NCBI GenBank assembly: GCA_003526845.1 | Contig: DPVM01000004.1 | Span: 1 to 64,000 of the forward strand | Length of the DNA stretch: 64,000 nucleotides | Direction of reading: 5' to 3' | From: Oscillospiraceae bacterium | GTDB taxonomy: Bacteria; Bacillota; Clostridia; Oscillospirales; Acutalibacteraceae | Part shown: piece by piece, positions 1 through 8,416 of the stretch | How the letters are laid out: each line of letters begins with the position of its first letter | How positions within the stretch are numbered: position 1 is the stretch's first letter | Notes under the pieces: model-generated | Seen by the model: only the letters and a program-made list of their open reading frames with translations | The model's database searches: none | Told to the model about the DNA's origin: nothing | Made by a program: the position numbers and the translations under genes

Positions 1-34
1 CGTGTCGATGGTTCGATTCCGTCCGGAAGCACCA
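1..34 (+). tRNA. tRNA 3' end, partial (window edge)
   Basis: A T-arm (stem GATGG/CCGTC around the loop TTCGATT at 12-18), the 3' acceptor strand CGGAAGC (24-30), discriminator A and an encoded CCA (32-34) are visible. The anticodon lies outside the window. The implied 5' acceptor GCTTCCG would suit tRNA-Thr, but that is a guess. It leads a cluster with the next two tRNA genes. Confidence 0.85.
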
Positions 35-39
35 AATCT

Positions 40-115
40 GCGGATTTAGCTCACCCGGTAGAGCGTCACCTTGCCAAGGTGAAGGTAGCGAGTTCGAGTC
101 TCGTAATCCGCTCCA
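40..115 (+). tRNA. tRNA-Gly(GCC)
   Basis: A complete cloverleaf is visible. The acceptor GCGGATT (40-46) pairs with AATCCGC (105-111), followed by discriminator T and encoded CCA. The anticodon loop TTGCCAA carries GCC, read as glycine. The T-loop is GTTCGAGTC. It lies 5 bp after the preceding tRNA, so the two are probably co-transcribed. Confidence 0.95.
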
Positions 116-117
116 CT

Positions 118-156
118 AAAAATAGAAAACATCTTAAACGGTGTTTTCTATTTTTT
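118..156 (+). terminator. hairpin with T-run between tRNA genes
   Basis: A long A/T-rich stem of about 15 bp (AAAATAGAAAAC... with its complement) closes a short loop and runs into six T residues. It sits between tRNA-Gly and tRNA-Cys, so it either ends the first tRNA transcript or acts as a processing or partial-readthrough signal. Confidence 0.7.
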
Positions 157-163
157 ACAATAA

Positions 164-238
164 GGCACCATAGCCAAGTGGTAAGGCAAAGGTCTGCAAC
201 ACCTCTATGCCCCAGTTCAAATCTGGGTGGTGCCTCCA
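164..238 (+). tRNA. tRNA-Cys(GCA)
   Basis: The acceptor GGCACCA (164-170) pairs with TGGTGCC (228-234), followed by T and encoded CCA (236-238). The anticodon loop TCTGCAA carries GCA, read as cysteine. The D-arm and T-arm (GTTCAAATC) are intact. Confidence 0.95.
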
Positions 239-244
239 TACATA

Positions 245-278
245 AAAGAACCTGTCATTTTTGATAGGTTCTTTTTTT
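245..278 (+). terminator. Rho-independent terminator after the tRNA cluster
   Basis: The stem AAGAACCT... pairs with AGGTTCTT and is followed by seven T residues, directly downstream of tRNA-Cys. The next ~240 bp (279-517) are AT-rich and hold no feature I can support. Confidence 0.85.
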
Positions 279-517
279 ACACTTTATTAAACATCAGTCT
301 ATTATCTCGGTTTACATATTCTAAATAATAAACAAGCAATGTCAAAAACGTCTTATATTTCTAAATTTGCATTTTTGTATTGCATTCAGTATATTTTTTA
401 TGTTATTATATATGCAGGGATAAACATTATATGGTACTTTAATTTTGGTTGTAATATAAAATGACATTATCTTTCTTAATCAAATTATTGCGCTTCTTAT
501 CAATGATTGTTTATCTC

Positions 518-547
518 AAAAACCCAAGGCGAAAGCCTTGGGTTTTA
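518..547 (-). terminator. Rho-independent terminator of the UPF0210 operon
   Basis: The stem AACCCAAGGC/GCCTTGGGTT closes on a GAAA tetraloop. T residues follow on the minus strand, just past the end of the UPF0210 gene. Confidence 0.85.
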
Positions 548-561
548 CTTTTGTATTATGT

Positions 562-1917
562 TTAGTTTTTCAAAGAATGTAGCGGAGCGGGGATTTTGCC
601 GCCTCTGTTTATGAACTGTGCCGGTGATTTTGTGTTAACCTTCATAACCGGTCCGCTTCCGAGCAAACCGCCGAATTCAAGCTCATCGCCAACCTTTTTA
701 CCGATTGCCGGAATAACTCTTACAGCGGTTGTTTTGCTGTTTACCATACCGATTGCCGCCTCATCGGCGATAATTCCGCTGATAACCTCGGGCGTAGTGT
801 CACCCGGAATAACAATCATATCAAGTCCAACAGAGCAAACAGCTGTCATAGCCTCCAACTTTTCAATAGTCAATGCGCCCGAACGAGCAGCGTCAATCAT
901 ACCTGCGTCCTCCGATACAGGAATGAAAGCACCTGAAAGTCCGCCGACGCTTGACGACGCCATTACGCCGCCTTTTTTAACAGCGTCGTTAAGCATTGCA
1001 AGACAAGCGGTTGTTCCCGCGCCGCCGCATTGCTCAACGCCGATTTCCTCAAGAATATGCGCAACAGAATCGCCGACTGCCGGAGTAGGTGCGAGTGAAA
1101 GGTCAACAATACCAAACGGTACTCCGAGTCTTTCACTTGCAACGGCACCGACCAATTGACCCATTCTTGTAATTTTGAATGCTGTTTTTTTAATTAATTC
1201 AGCAACTTCGTTAATTGAATAATCCGGATATTTTGAAACGGCGGCTCTAACAACGCCCGGTCCGGAAACGCCGACATTGATTACGCAGTCAGGCTCCGAA
1301 ACGCCGTGAAATGCGCCAGCCATAAATGGGTTATCCTCGGGAGCATTGCAAAGTACAACAAGCTTGCCTGCCGCGATACAGTCGCGGTCTTTTGTAAGCT
1401 CGGCAGCTTCCTTTACCTTTTGACCCATAATTTTTACTGCGTCCATATTAATGCCTGCCTTTGTTGAGCCGACATTAACGGATGAACAAAGAAAATCAGT
1501 TCTTGCGAGTGCTTCGGGAATGGAATTGATAAGTTCAAGATCACCTGCTGAAAAGCCTTTTTGAACAAGTGCCGAATATCCGCCGACGAAATTAACGCCG
1601 ATGGTTTTAGCCGCCTTGTCAAGTGTCAAAGCGTATTTAACCGGGTCACCGCCGCTGATTCCCGCAAGAATTGCAATCGGTGTAACGCTCACTCTTTTAT
1701 TGATAATCGGAATGCCGTATTCCTTTTCAATATCTTCACCGGTTTTAACAAGATTTTCTGCCTTTGTGCAAATCTTGTCATATACCTTTTGACATGATTT
1801 ATCAATATCACTGTCGCCGCAATCAAGCAATGAAATGCCCATTGTAGTAGTTCTTATATCAAGGCATTCATCCTGAATCATTCTGATTGTTTCAAGAATG
1901 TCATATGTGTTAATCAA
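562..1917 (-). CDS. UPF0210 (DUF711) family protein
   Basis: This 451-residue protein matches the UPF0210/PFL family by overall sequence (MINTYDILETIRMIQDE start, Gly-rich central segments such as GVSGPGVVRAA and GGVMASSSVGGLSGAF). The biochemical role of the family is not established. The start is a TTG codon seven bases after an AGGAGGC ribosome site. It lies 12 bp downstream of an ACT-domain gene. This two-gene arrangement is conserved in Firmicutes and suggests that the ACT protein senses a small ligand for the partner. No residues look missing and the length is normal for the family. Confidence 0.9.
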   Translation of the reverse strand: MINTYDILETIRMIQDECLDIRTTTMGISLLDCGDSDIDKSCQKVYDKICTKAENLVKTGEDIEKEYGIPIINKRVSVTPIAILAGISGGDPVKYALTLDKAAKTIGVNFVGGYSALVQKGFSAGDLELINSIPEALARTDFLCSSVNVGSTKAGINMDAVKIMGQKVKEAAELTKDRDCIAAGKLVVLCNAPEDNPFMAGAFHGVSEPDCVINVGVSGPGVVRAAVSKYPDYSINEVAELIKKTAFKITRMGQLVGAVASERLGVPFGIVDLSLAPTPAVGDSVAHILEEIGVEQCGGAGTTACLAMLNDAVKKGGVMASSSVGGLSGAFIPVSEDAGMIDAARSGALTIEKLEAMTAVCSVGLDMIVIPGDTTPEVISGIIADEAAIGMVNSKTTAVRVIPAIGKKVGDELEFGGLLGSGPVMKVNTKSPAQFINRGGKIPAPLHSLKN

Positions 1918-1929
1918 TTTGGATGCCTC

Positions 1930-2199
1930 CTATATTCTGTGCATTGAATTAAAAATATCTTCATGCATAACATGAATTGCAAGTCCGCTGTCCTTGCCGT
2001 AATTTTCAAGCTTATCGGCAAATTCGGAAAATTCCGTTGTGCACTGTGTTGTATCAGCCATCATAATCATACAAAATGTGTCCTGCAAAATAGACTGTGT
2101 AACATCCATAATGTTTACATTGCTGTCTGCGCATATGTTTGAAACCTTTGCAAGAATACCAACCATATCCTTGCCGATTACAGTAATAACCGCTCTCAT
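1930..2199 (-). CDS. ACT-domain protein, UPF0237 family
   Basis: The 89 residues form a single ACT domain (MRAVITVIGKDMVGILAKVSN... then a second beta-strand block near AIHVMHEDIF). ACT domains usually bind amino acids or similar small ligands to control a partner protein. The gene begins with ATG after a GGAGGT site and precedes the UPF0210 gene by 12 bp, so the two are almost certainly one operon. The regulatory link between them is inference. Confidence 0.92.
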   Translation of the reverse strand: MRAVITVIGKDMVGILAKVSNICADSNVNIMDVTQSILQDTFCMIMMADTTQCTTEFSEFADKLENYGKDSGLAIHVMHEDIFNSMHRI

Positions 2200-2240
2200 T
2201 AAAAATACCTCCGATTGTTATTAACAGTTTAATACAAAAC

Positions 2241-2269
2241 ATTATAACAAAGATAAAAGAATTTTTCAA
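2241..2269 (-). promoter_or_regulatory. sigma-A type promoter of the ACT/UPF0210 operon
   Basis: On the minus strand a TTGAAA -35 box (2269-2264) and a perfect TATAAT -10 box (2246-2241) are separated by 17 bp, about 40 bp upstream of the ACT gene. Confidence 0.7.
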
Positions 2270-2346
2270 TAATTGTATAAAATTAAGTAAATATATTTTA
2301 TTTTGTATCAATATGTGATATTATAGTAACATTCGGAGGCACCGAT

Positions 2347-3156
2347 ATGAAGTATTCCAATATTTTTGACAGTCACACGCACTCAATTCATTCGTTTGAC
2401 GGTAACCATTCCTGCAACGCACTGTGCGACGGAGCAATTGAACACGGAGCAATCGGAATTGCGATTACAGACCATTGCGATATTGATATGAAGGACTTTG
2501 AGCCTGAAAATTTCGCAAAGGTGCAGTTTGCGGATGTAACAAAAACTCAAACAGAATATAAGGACAAACTCCAAGTTTTGCACGGTATTGAGCTTGGACA
2601 GGGTATCTTCAACAAGTCTTTGTCCGAAAAAATACTGTCCGACTATAAATATGATTTTGTTCTCGGCTCGATTCACAATTTAAAAGGGCTTGATGATTTT
2701 TATTTTCTTGATTACAAACAGTATAATATCAAACAACTTTTAACACAATATTTTGAGGCGGAGCTTGAGCTTGCGGAGTGGGGAAATTTTGATTCGCTTG
2801 CACATTTGACATATCCGCTTCGCTATATCGTCGCGAGAGAACATATTGATGTCGATATAACTGAATATTATGATGTTATTGAGGCAATCTATAAAACACT
2901 TATAAAAAATGACAAAGCTCTTGAACTTAATGTTTCGGGGCTGTTTATGGATATGAAAGACACATTGCCTAATAAGCAGTTGCTCACATTTTACAGAGAT
3001 TTGGGCGGAAAACTTATTACTGTCGGCTCTGACAGTCATTATTGTGACAAAATTTGCCGCGGCATCGATAGGGGATATGATATACTTAAGGATTTGGGAT
3101 ACGGATTTTTTACTATTTTTGAAGCACGAGCGCCCAAATTAATCGAAATTAAATAA
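2347..3156 (+). CDS. PHP-domain phosphoesterase, histidinol-phosphatase (HisJ/HisK) type
   Basis: The 269-residue protein is a full PHP-domain enzyme. Metal-binding motifs are visible: DSHTHS at residues 8-13, an ITDHCD motif near residue 40, an HGIELG-type segment, GSIHN near residue 100, and a C-terminal GSDSH. The family hydrolyses phosphate monoesters with three divalent metals. HisJ/HisK members make histidinol from histidinol phosphate. No other histidine genes are nearby, so the substrate is inferred from family likeness only. An ATTCGGAGGC ribosome site precedes the ATG. Confidence 0.85.
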   Translation: MKYSNIFDSHTHSIHSFDGNHSCNALCDGAIEHGAIGIAITDHCDIDMKDFEPENFAKVQFADVTKTQTEYKDKLQVLHGIELGQGIFNKSLSEKILSDYKYDFVLGSIHNLKGLDDFYFLDYKQYNIKQLLTQYFEAELELAEWGNFDSLAHLTYPLRYIVAREHIDVDITEYYDVIEAIYKTLIKNDKALELNVSGLFMDMKDTLPNKQLLTFYRDLGGKLITVGSDSHYCDKICRGIDRGYDILKDLGYGFFTIFEARAPKLIEIK

Positions 3157-3184
3157 AACTACTACAACATAAAAAGAGGACACT

Positions 3185-3664
3185 ATGGATAAATTATTAT
3201 ATTTGCTTGAAAAAAATCCAAGATTGACAAATGCCGAGCTTGCAGTAATGCTCGGATTAACAGAAGAAGAGGTAGCGGCGAAAGTCCGTATGTATGAGGA
3301 TTCCGGCGTTATCAAGGGATACAGAGCACTGATTGACAAGGAAAAGGCTCATGCACAAACCGTTACCGCATTGATTGAACTCAAGGTACAACCTAAATTC
3401 GGTCATGGCTTTGATGAAGTTGCAAACAGAATCGCAAAACTTGACGAGGTTGAAAGCGTATATCTTATCAGCGGCGGATATGACCTTTGTTGTATTGTTG
3501 AGGACAAATCGTTTGAAGAGGTTGCAATGTTTGTTGTTAAAAGACTTTCTCCGCTTGAGGATGTTGTTTCTACCGCTACAAACTTTATTCTTAAAAAATA
3601 TAAGGAGCAGGGAGTACTGTTCACCCAAAAGCAAAAGGATGACAGGGGGACAATCTCACTGTGA
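3185..3664 (+). CDS. Lrp/AsnC family transcriptional regulator
   Basis: This 159-residue protein has an N-terminal winged helix (about residues 1-60; NPRLTNAELAVMLGLTEEEV is the helix-turn-helix region) and a C-terminal RAM/ACT-like ligand domain (about 65-150, ending in Glu/Asp-rich turns). Such regulators respond to amino acids. The stop overlaps the start of the following aminotransferase gene (GTGA), so the two are translationally coupled. The likely job is feedback control of that aminotransferase, which is inference from the neighbour. Confidence 0.92.
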   Translation: MDKLLYLLEKNPRLTNAELAVMLGLTEEEVAAKVRMYEDSGVIKGYRALIDKEKAHAQTVTALIELKVQPKFGHGFDEVANRIAKLDEVESVYLISGGYDLCCIVEDKSFEEVAMFVVKRLSPLEDVVSTATNFILKKYKEQGVLFTQKQKDDRGTISL

Positions 3665-4842
3665 TAAATTACGATGAATTTTTAAACAAAAAGCTTGTCG
3701 ATGTTAAGCCGTCGGGCATAAGAAAATTTTTTGCAATTGCCGAGGAGATGGACAATGTTATATCCCTCGGTGTTGGCGAGCCTGATTTTTTAACGCCGTG
3801 GCACATCAGACAAACAGGTATTGATTATCTTGAGCAAGGTCTTACAAGATACACAGCAAATGCAGGTTTGGCAGAGCTTAGAAACGAAATTTCAAACTTT
3901 TACGCAAGAAATTATCTTGTGAAATATGACCCAAAAAGTGAAGTGCTTGTTACCGTCGGCGGCTCAGAGGGAATAGATATGGCTATTCGCTCAATTATTC
4001 AAGAGGGTGACGAGGTCCTCATAATCGAGCCGTCATTCGTTTGTTACAAACCTATTGTCGAGGTAACCGGCGGCGTTGCAGTTCCTGTTCCGACCTACGA
4101 GAAAAATGATTTTAAGGTTACACCCGAGGATATAGAAAAGGCTGTTACTGATAAAACAAAGGCAATTGTTTTGCCTTATCCTAACAACCCGACAGGAGCG
4201 ATTTTGAGTGTAAATGAGCTTGAGGCTCTCGCCGATGTGATTATTAAATATAATTTGTTTGTGATTTCGGATGAAATTTATGCCGCACTGACATACACTC
4301 CGGAGGGACATACTACAATCGCAACAATTGACGGTATGCAGGAGCGAACAATTATAATCAACGGCTTTTCAAAAACATATTCAATGACCGGCTGGCGACT
4401 CGGTTATGCGCTCGGTCCCGCACCGATTATTAAGCAAATGACAAAGCTTCATCAGTTCGCAATTATGTCTGCACCGACAAACTCCCAATATGCCGCAATC
4501 GACGCACTGAAAAACGGCGATTTTGACATTATGAAAATGCGTGACGATTATGATATGCGCCGCAGATTTACTGTTGACGGTTTCAGAAAAATCGGACTTG
4601 ATTGCTTCGAGCCTATGGGCGCTTTTTATGCGTTTCCATGTATTAAGTCAACCGGTCTTTCAAGCGAAGAGTTTGCCGAAAAGCTGATTAAATCAAAGCG
4701 TGTTGCCGTTGTACCTGGTGATGCATTCGGTGAGAGCGGCGAGGGATATATCAGAGTTTCATACTGCTACTCAATTGAAAATATAAAAGAAGCAATTGCA
4801 AGAATCGGCGAGTTTATTAAGGAATTAAAAAATGAAAATTAA
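3661..4842 (+). CDS. PLP-dependent aminotransferase, class I/II
   Basis: A 393-residue fold-type I aminotransferase. The PLP-binding lysine is K238 within NGFSKTYSMTGWR, and the YPNNPTG motif (near residues 173-179) and SDEIYAAL also match the family. The substrate is an amino acid paired with a 2-oxo acid; aspartate, alanine or aromatic specificity cannot be settled here. It starts with GTG in a GTGA overlap with the upstream Lrp regulator, and its end overlaps ispE by 11 bp, so three genes form one transcription unit. The start follows from the coupling, as no independent ribosome site is needed. Confidence 0.92.
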   Translation: MINYDEFLNKKLVDVKPSGIRKFFAIAEEMDNVISLGVGEPDFLTPWHIRQTGIDYLEQGLTRYTANAGLAELRNEISNFYARNYLVKYDPKSEVLVTVGGSEGIDMAIRSIIQEGDEVLIIEPSFVCYKPIVEVTGGVAVPVPTYEKNDFKVTPEDIEKAVTDKTKAIVLPYPNNPTGAILSVNELEALADVIIKYNLFVISDEIYAALTYTPEGHTTIATIDGMQERTIIINGFSKTYSMTGWRLGYALGPAPIIKQMTKLHQFAIMSAPTNSQYAAIDALKNGDFDIMKMRDDYDMRRRFTVDGFRKIGLDCFEPMGAFYAFPCIKSTGLSSEEFAEKLIKSKRVAVVPGDAFGESGEGYIRVSYCYSIENIKEAIARIGEFIKELKNEN

Positions 4843-5713
4843 GGTTAAAGCATACGCAAAAATCAATTTAATGCTCGATATTGTTTCAACAAGAAACGAC
4901 GGCTATCACGATTTGTTTATGATTATGCAAAGCATAGGTGTTTATGATACCGTAACCGTTGAGAAAATTAAAGGCTCAAAAATCGTGATTACCTGCAATA
5001 TCGACGATATTCCCTTAGATGAAAAAAACATAGCCCATAAAGCCGCACAGGCTTTTTTTAAGGCGAATAAAATCAAATCGAAAGGCATTCATATCGATAT
5101 TAATAAAAAGATTCCGCACGCCGCGGGGCTTGCCGGCGGCAGTGCAGACGGTGCCGCAGTTATTGTTGCGCTCAATCGTCTTTATAAAACGGATTTAAGC
5201 GATGACGAGCTTTGCAAAATCGGCGTGACAATAGGCGCTGATGTTCCGTTTTGTATTAAAGGCGGCACACTGCTTGCGCAGGGAATCGGCGATGTTCTCA
5301 GCAAGGTCAAACCGCTTCGTCAATGCTATATCACGATTGCAAAACCCGATTGCGGAGTGAATACAGGCGCCGCATATCACAAATTTGATACTTGTGGCAA
5401 AATACATACTCCCGACAAATTCGGTATGCTTTGTGCCGTTCAGTCGCGCGACTTGAATGTAATTTGCTCTAAAATGGAAAATGTTTTTGAGCAGTTTATC
5501 GAAGTTCCTAACAGAGTCGATATTAAACAAATAATGCGCTCGCATAATGCAATAGGCACTTGTATGAGTGGCTCCGGTCCGACCGTTTTCGGTATTTTTA
5601 ATACAAAAGACGATGCCGAATCAACAGTTGACGAGCTTAAGAAATACTGCAAGGATGTTTTCGTTTGCAAACCTGTTTCAAACGGATGCAAAATTGTTGA
5701 AATAAGTGAATAA
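4832..5713 (+). CDS. ispE: 4-diphosphocytidyl-2-C-methyl-D-erythritol kinase
   Basis: IspE phosphorylates CDP-methylerythritol with ATP in the MEP route to isoprenoids. The 293-residue protein is a GHMP kinase: KINLMLDI near the N-terminus, the ATP-binding glycine loop PHAAGLAGGSADGAA (about residues 90-104), and the C-terminal GSGPTVFGIF motif. The length is normal. It overlaps the aminotransferase gene by 11 bp and is followed at once by a terminator hairpin. Confidence 0.96.
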   Translation: MKIKVKAYAKINLMLDIVSTRNDGYHDLFMIMQSIGVYDTVTVEKIKGSKIVITCNIDDIPLDEKNIAHKAAQAFFKANKIKSKGIHIDINKKIPHAAGLAGGSADGAAVIVALNRLYKTDLSDDELCKIGVTIGADVPFCIKGGTLLAQGIGDVLSKVKPLRQCYITIAKPDCGVNTGAAYHKFDTCGKIHTPDKFGMLCAVQSRDLNVICSKMENVFEQFIEVPNRVDIKQIMRSHNAIGTCMSGSGPTVFGIFNTKDDAESTVDELKKYCKDVFVCKPVSNGCKIVEISE

Positions 5714-5718
5714 ATTTG

Positions 5719-5757
5719 CAAAAACCTGCCAATTCTGTTTATGAAAGGCAGGTTTTA
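5719..5757 (+). terminator. terminator of ispE whose 3' arm is used as ribosome site of spoIIR
   Basis: The arms AAAACCTGCC (about 5720-5729) and GGCAGGTTTT (about 5745-5754) form a perfect stem ending in T residues. The ATG of spoIIR starts at 5761, so GGCAGG in the 3' arm is also the only Shine-Dalgarno-like sequence for that gene. Confidence 0.8.
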
Positions 5758-5760
5758 TTT

Positions 5761-6357
5761 ATGCGCAAAAAACTATTTGTTTTTGTCCCGTTGTTTTTAG
5801 TATTCACTGTTATTTTTACATTAATCACCCCGGCAGTAGCTATGAGCGAGGACATAAGTACAAAGGTATTCAGACTGCATATTTTGGCTAACAGCGACAG
5901 CGAGGACGACCAAAAACTAAAACTAAAGGTCAGAGATAAAATTTTATCGGTATCGGATAAAATGTATAACAATTGTGCCACTGTTGACGATGCGGTGAAT
6001 ACAGCAAAAAACAATATTGATTTATTTGAAAGCACAGCAGCAAAGGTTATTATCGACAATGGCTACACCTATCCCGTAAAGGCATATGTTACCAAAGAAT
6101 ATTTTGATACACGAAAATATGATAATTTCACTTTGCCGGCAGGAGAGTATGACAGTCTGAAAATAGAAATAGGCTCTGCAAAAGGGCACAATTGGTGGTG
6201 CGTAATGTTTCCGAGCGTTTGTATTTCGGGATGTGTTGACGATTTTGACAAATCACTTTCAAATGACGAGATAAAAATGATTACAGACGGAAAATATAAA
6301 TACAAATTTAAGGTTGTCGAGGTTTATGAAAAAATAAAATCTAAAATTATATCTTGA
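5761..6357 (+). CDS. spoIIR: stage II sporulation protein R
   Basis: SpoIIR is the secreted forespore signal that triggers SpoIIGA to process pro-sigma-E in the mother cell. The 198-residue product has an N-terminal signal/anchor (MRKKLFVFVPLFLVFTVIF) followed by the conserved FRLHILANSDSEDDQ block and the Trp-rich GHNWWCVMFPSVC segment typical of the family. A longer frame from a TTG at 5716 exists, but it would run through the terminator stem. I take the ATG at 5761, which begins at the signal peptide. The gene is good evidence that the host can sporulate. Confidence 0.93.
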   Translation: MRKKLFVFVPLFLVFTVIFTLITPAVAMSEDISTKVFRLHILANSDSEDDQKLKLKVRDKILSVSDKMYNNCATVDDAVNTAKNNIDLFESTAAKVIIDNGYTYPVKAYVTKEYFDTRKYDNFTLPAGEYDSLKIEIGSAKGHNWWCVMFPSVCISGCVDDFDKSLSNDEIKMITDGKYKYKFKVVEVYEKIKSKIIS

Positions 6358-6394
6358 CATTTACTTTAAAATCAATTATTATATTTATCGATGT

Positions 6395-6481
6395 GCTGGT
6401 GTGGCGAAATCGGCAGACGCAAGGGACTTAAAATCCCTCGGTAGCAATACCGTACCGGTTCAAGTCCGGTCACCAGCACCA
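6395..6481 (+). tRNA. tRNA-Leu(TAA)
   Basis: The acceptor GCTGGTG (6395-6401) pairs with CACCAGC (6471-6477), followed by A and encoded CCA (6479-6481). The anticodon loop CTTAAAA carries TAA. A long variable arm is present, as expected for a leucine tRNA. Confidence 0.94.
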
Positions 6482-6516
6482 GATAAGTATATCTTACATA
6501 TCAACTCAGTTATTAT

Positions 6517-6603
6517 GCCGGCGTGATGGAATTGGCAGACGTGCTGGACTCAAAATCCAGTGGTAGCGATACCGTACCGGTTCGACCCCGGTCGCCGGCA
6601 CCA
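6517..6603 (+). tRNA. tRNA-Leu(CAA)
   Basis: The acceptor GCCGGCG (6517-6523) pairs with CGCCGGC (6593-6599), followed by A and encoded CCA (6601-6603). The anticodon loop CTCAAAA carries CAA. The long variable arm is nearly the same as in the preceding tRNA-Leu, 35 bp upstream. Confidence 0.95.
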
Positions 6604-6604
6604 A

Positions 6605-6642
6605 AATAAAACCTCAAGGAAAACCTTGAGGTTTTATTTATT
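6605..6642. terminator. bidirectional terminator between tRNA-Leu and the 2-hydroxyacid dehydrogenase
   Basis: The stem AATAAAACCTCAAGG/CCTTGAGGTTTTATT is flanked by A residues on the left and T residues on the right. It can therefore end both the tRNA transcript and the convergent dehydrogenase gene. Confidence 0.85.
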
Positions 6643-6650
6643 ACTGTATT

Positions 6651-7604
6651 TTAATTTACAACATTAATAGGATTGCCGTCGATATATGCTTTTATGTTTT
6701 GTTCGAGGATACCGAGAAGCCTTGCCCTTGTTTCATATGCCGCCCACGCAATGTGAGGGGTTATATAGCAGTTTTTTGCATGGAGCAGGGGATTTTCTTT
6801 TTCTGGCGGCTCAACGCGCAACACATCGACTCCTGCGGCTTTTATTTTGCCGGAATTAAGTGCATCCGCTAAATCTTCGTCATTTACAACAGGACCGCGC
6901 GATGTGTTTATAACAACTGCGTTTTTTCTCATTTTATCAATAGCATTCTTGTCAATCAAATTTTCTGTTTTTTCTGTCAAAGGGCAGTGACAGGTAATAA
7001 AATCGCTGTCAGAAAGCAGAGTATCGAAATCAACAAAGTTGACATTTTTATATTCATCGGGTTTCGGGTGAGTGGTGAATACCTCAACATTCATACCAAA
7101 CGCGTTTGCAATTTGAGCTACACGCCTGCCGATTGAGCCAAAGCCGATTATTCCGATTGTTTTTCCGTCAAGCTCTGTCAACGGAGTTTTCCAAAAGCAA
7201 AAATCCGGGCATTCGCACCATTCGCCGTTATGAACTGCGTCGGAATGGAGCGACACATTGTCCGCAACCTGCAAGATAAACGCAAAAACAAGTTGTGCAA
7301 CGCCCGTTGTTGAGTATGCAGGAATATTTGAAACCGTTATATTTCTTGCTCTCGCCGCTTTGCAGTCAATTACATTATATCCCGTAGATTGCAAGCCGAC
7401 AAACTTTAAATTAGGAAGATTTTCAAGCATTTGAGCAGTTATAACAGATTTGTTTATAATCAAAATATCTGCGCCTTTTGCACGCTCTACGATTTGCTCC
7501 GGAGCTGTTCTGTCATATACCTTATATTCGCCGTAATTTCCGAGCCAATCCCAGCTTAAATCGCCCGGATTAGTCGTATATCCGTCAAGATTAACTATTT
7601 TCAT
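6651..7604 (-). CDS. NAD-dependent D-2-hydroxyacid dehydrogenase
   Basis: The 317-residue protein belongs to the D-isomer 2-hydroxyacid dehydrogenases, close to glycerate dehydrogenase/hydroxypyruvate reductase. It has the Rossmann motif GIIGFGSIGRRV, the catalytic arginine in NTSRGPVV, glutamate in VLRVEPPEKENPL and histidine in TPHIAWAA. The exact substrate is not known. It is a monocistronic minus-strand gene facing the tRNA-Leu pair, with a shared terminator between them. Confidence 0.93.
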   Translation of the reverse strand: MKIVNLDGYTTNPGDLSWDWLGNYGEYKVYDRTAPEQIVERAKGADILIINKSVITAQMLENLPNLKFVGLQSTGYNVIDCKAARARNITVSNIPAYSTTGVAQLVFAFILQVADNVSLHSDAVHNGEWCECPDFCFWKTPLTELDGKTIGIIGFGSIGRRVAQIANAFGMNVEVFTTHPKPDEYKNVNFVDFDTLLSDSDFITCHCPLTEKTENLIDKNAIDKMRKNAVVINTSRGPVVNDEDLADALNSGKIKAAGVDVLRVEPPEKENPLLHAKNCYITPHIAWAAYETRARLLGILEQNIKAYIDGNPINVVN

Positions 7605-7726
7605 ATAATCACCTCGTTACTTTATGTCCCAATTATATCCCTTTATTAAAATAAAATCAACTTGTTTGTTGAAAGAATTTATTATATATAGTATAATATA
7701 AGCATATTATTAGTGGTGACTGTATT

Positions 7727-8416
7727 ATGAAAAGACTGCCGATAATATGCATCGTACTTGTTTTGATATTGATTTGTTGTTCGTTATTTATCCACCGCGT
7801 GAGCAATGCCAACGCTACCAAAAAGATAGCAGGGGAATACACCGTTGTGATTGATGCCGGTCACGGCGGAAAAGATGCTGGCGCAATCGGCATCGACGGC
7901 TCAAATGAAAAGACAATCAACCTCCAAATTGCTGAATGTTTGTATGATTTTTTGCGATTTTCTGGCATCAATGCCGTTATGACGCGAAGCGGTGATTACG
8001 AAACATATTATGATAAAAATGATGACAAAACAAGGTCTGATTTGTATAACAGAATGGACCTTGTAAATTCGATTGAAAACAGTGTTTTGATTTCAATACA
8101 TCAAAATCATTTTGATGACAGCGCAGAGCACGGAACACAGATTTGGTATTCGGCAAACACCGCAAAAAGCAAAGTGCTTGCGGACTCGATTTTGCAGTGC
8201 ATCAAATCAAATCTTCAAAGTGATAATAAAAGAGAAAACAAAGAATCGGGCAGCAGTTATTATCTTTTATACAAAGCAAAATCGCCGTCAATAATGGTTG
8301 AATGCGGCTTTGTGAGCAACCCGGAGGAAAATAAATTACTGCAAAACAGCGAATATCAGCAAAAAATGGCATATTCGATATTTGCAGGTACAAACGGAGT
8401 TTTATATGGCAAGTAA
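7727..8416 (+). CDS. cwlD: N-acetylmuramoyl-L-alanine amidase, CwlD type
   Basis: This 229-residue zinc amidase (Amidase_3) has an N-terminal membrane anchor/signal (LPIICIVLVLILICCSLF), the motif IDAGHGGKDAGA with the first zinc histidine, a later SIHQNHF segment, and MVECGFVSNPEE carrying the catalytic glutamate. In spore formers CwlD makes muramic lactam in the cortex. The length and single-domain layout fit CwlD, but other cell wall amidases of this family cannot be fully excluded. Its 3' end overlaps radA by 11 bp. Confidence 0.85.
   Translation: MKRLPIICIVLVLILICCSLFIHRVSNANATKKIAGEYTVVIDAGHGGKDAGAIGIDGSNEKTINLQIAECLYDFLRFSGINAVMTRSGDYETYYDKNDDKTRSDLYNRMDLVNSIENSVLISIHQNHFDDSAEHGTQIWYSANTAKSKVLADSILQCIKSNLQSDNKRENKESGSSYYLLYKAKSPSIMVECGFVSNPEENKLLQNSEYQQKMAYSIFAGTNGVLYGK

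Noticed and set aside
596..1159. 187-codon open frame on the plus strand
   Set aside because: It is fully antisense to the UPF0210 gene and is rich in Ser/Pro/Thr as expected of a shadow frame.
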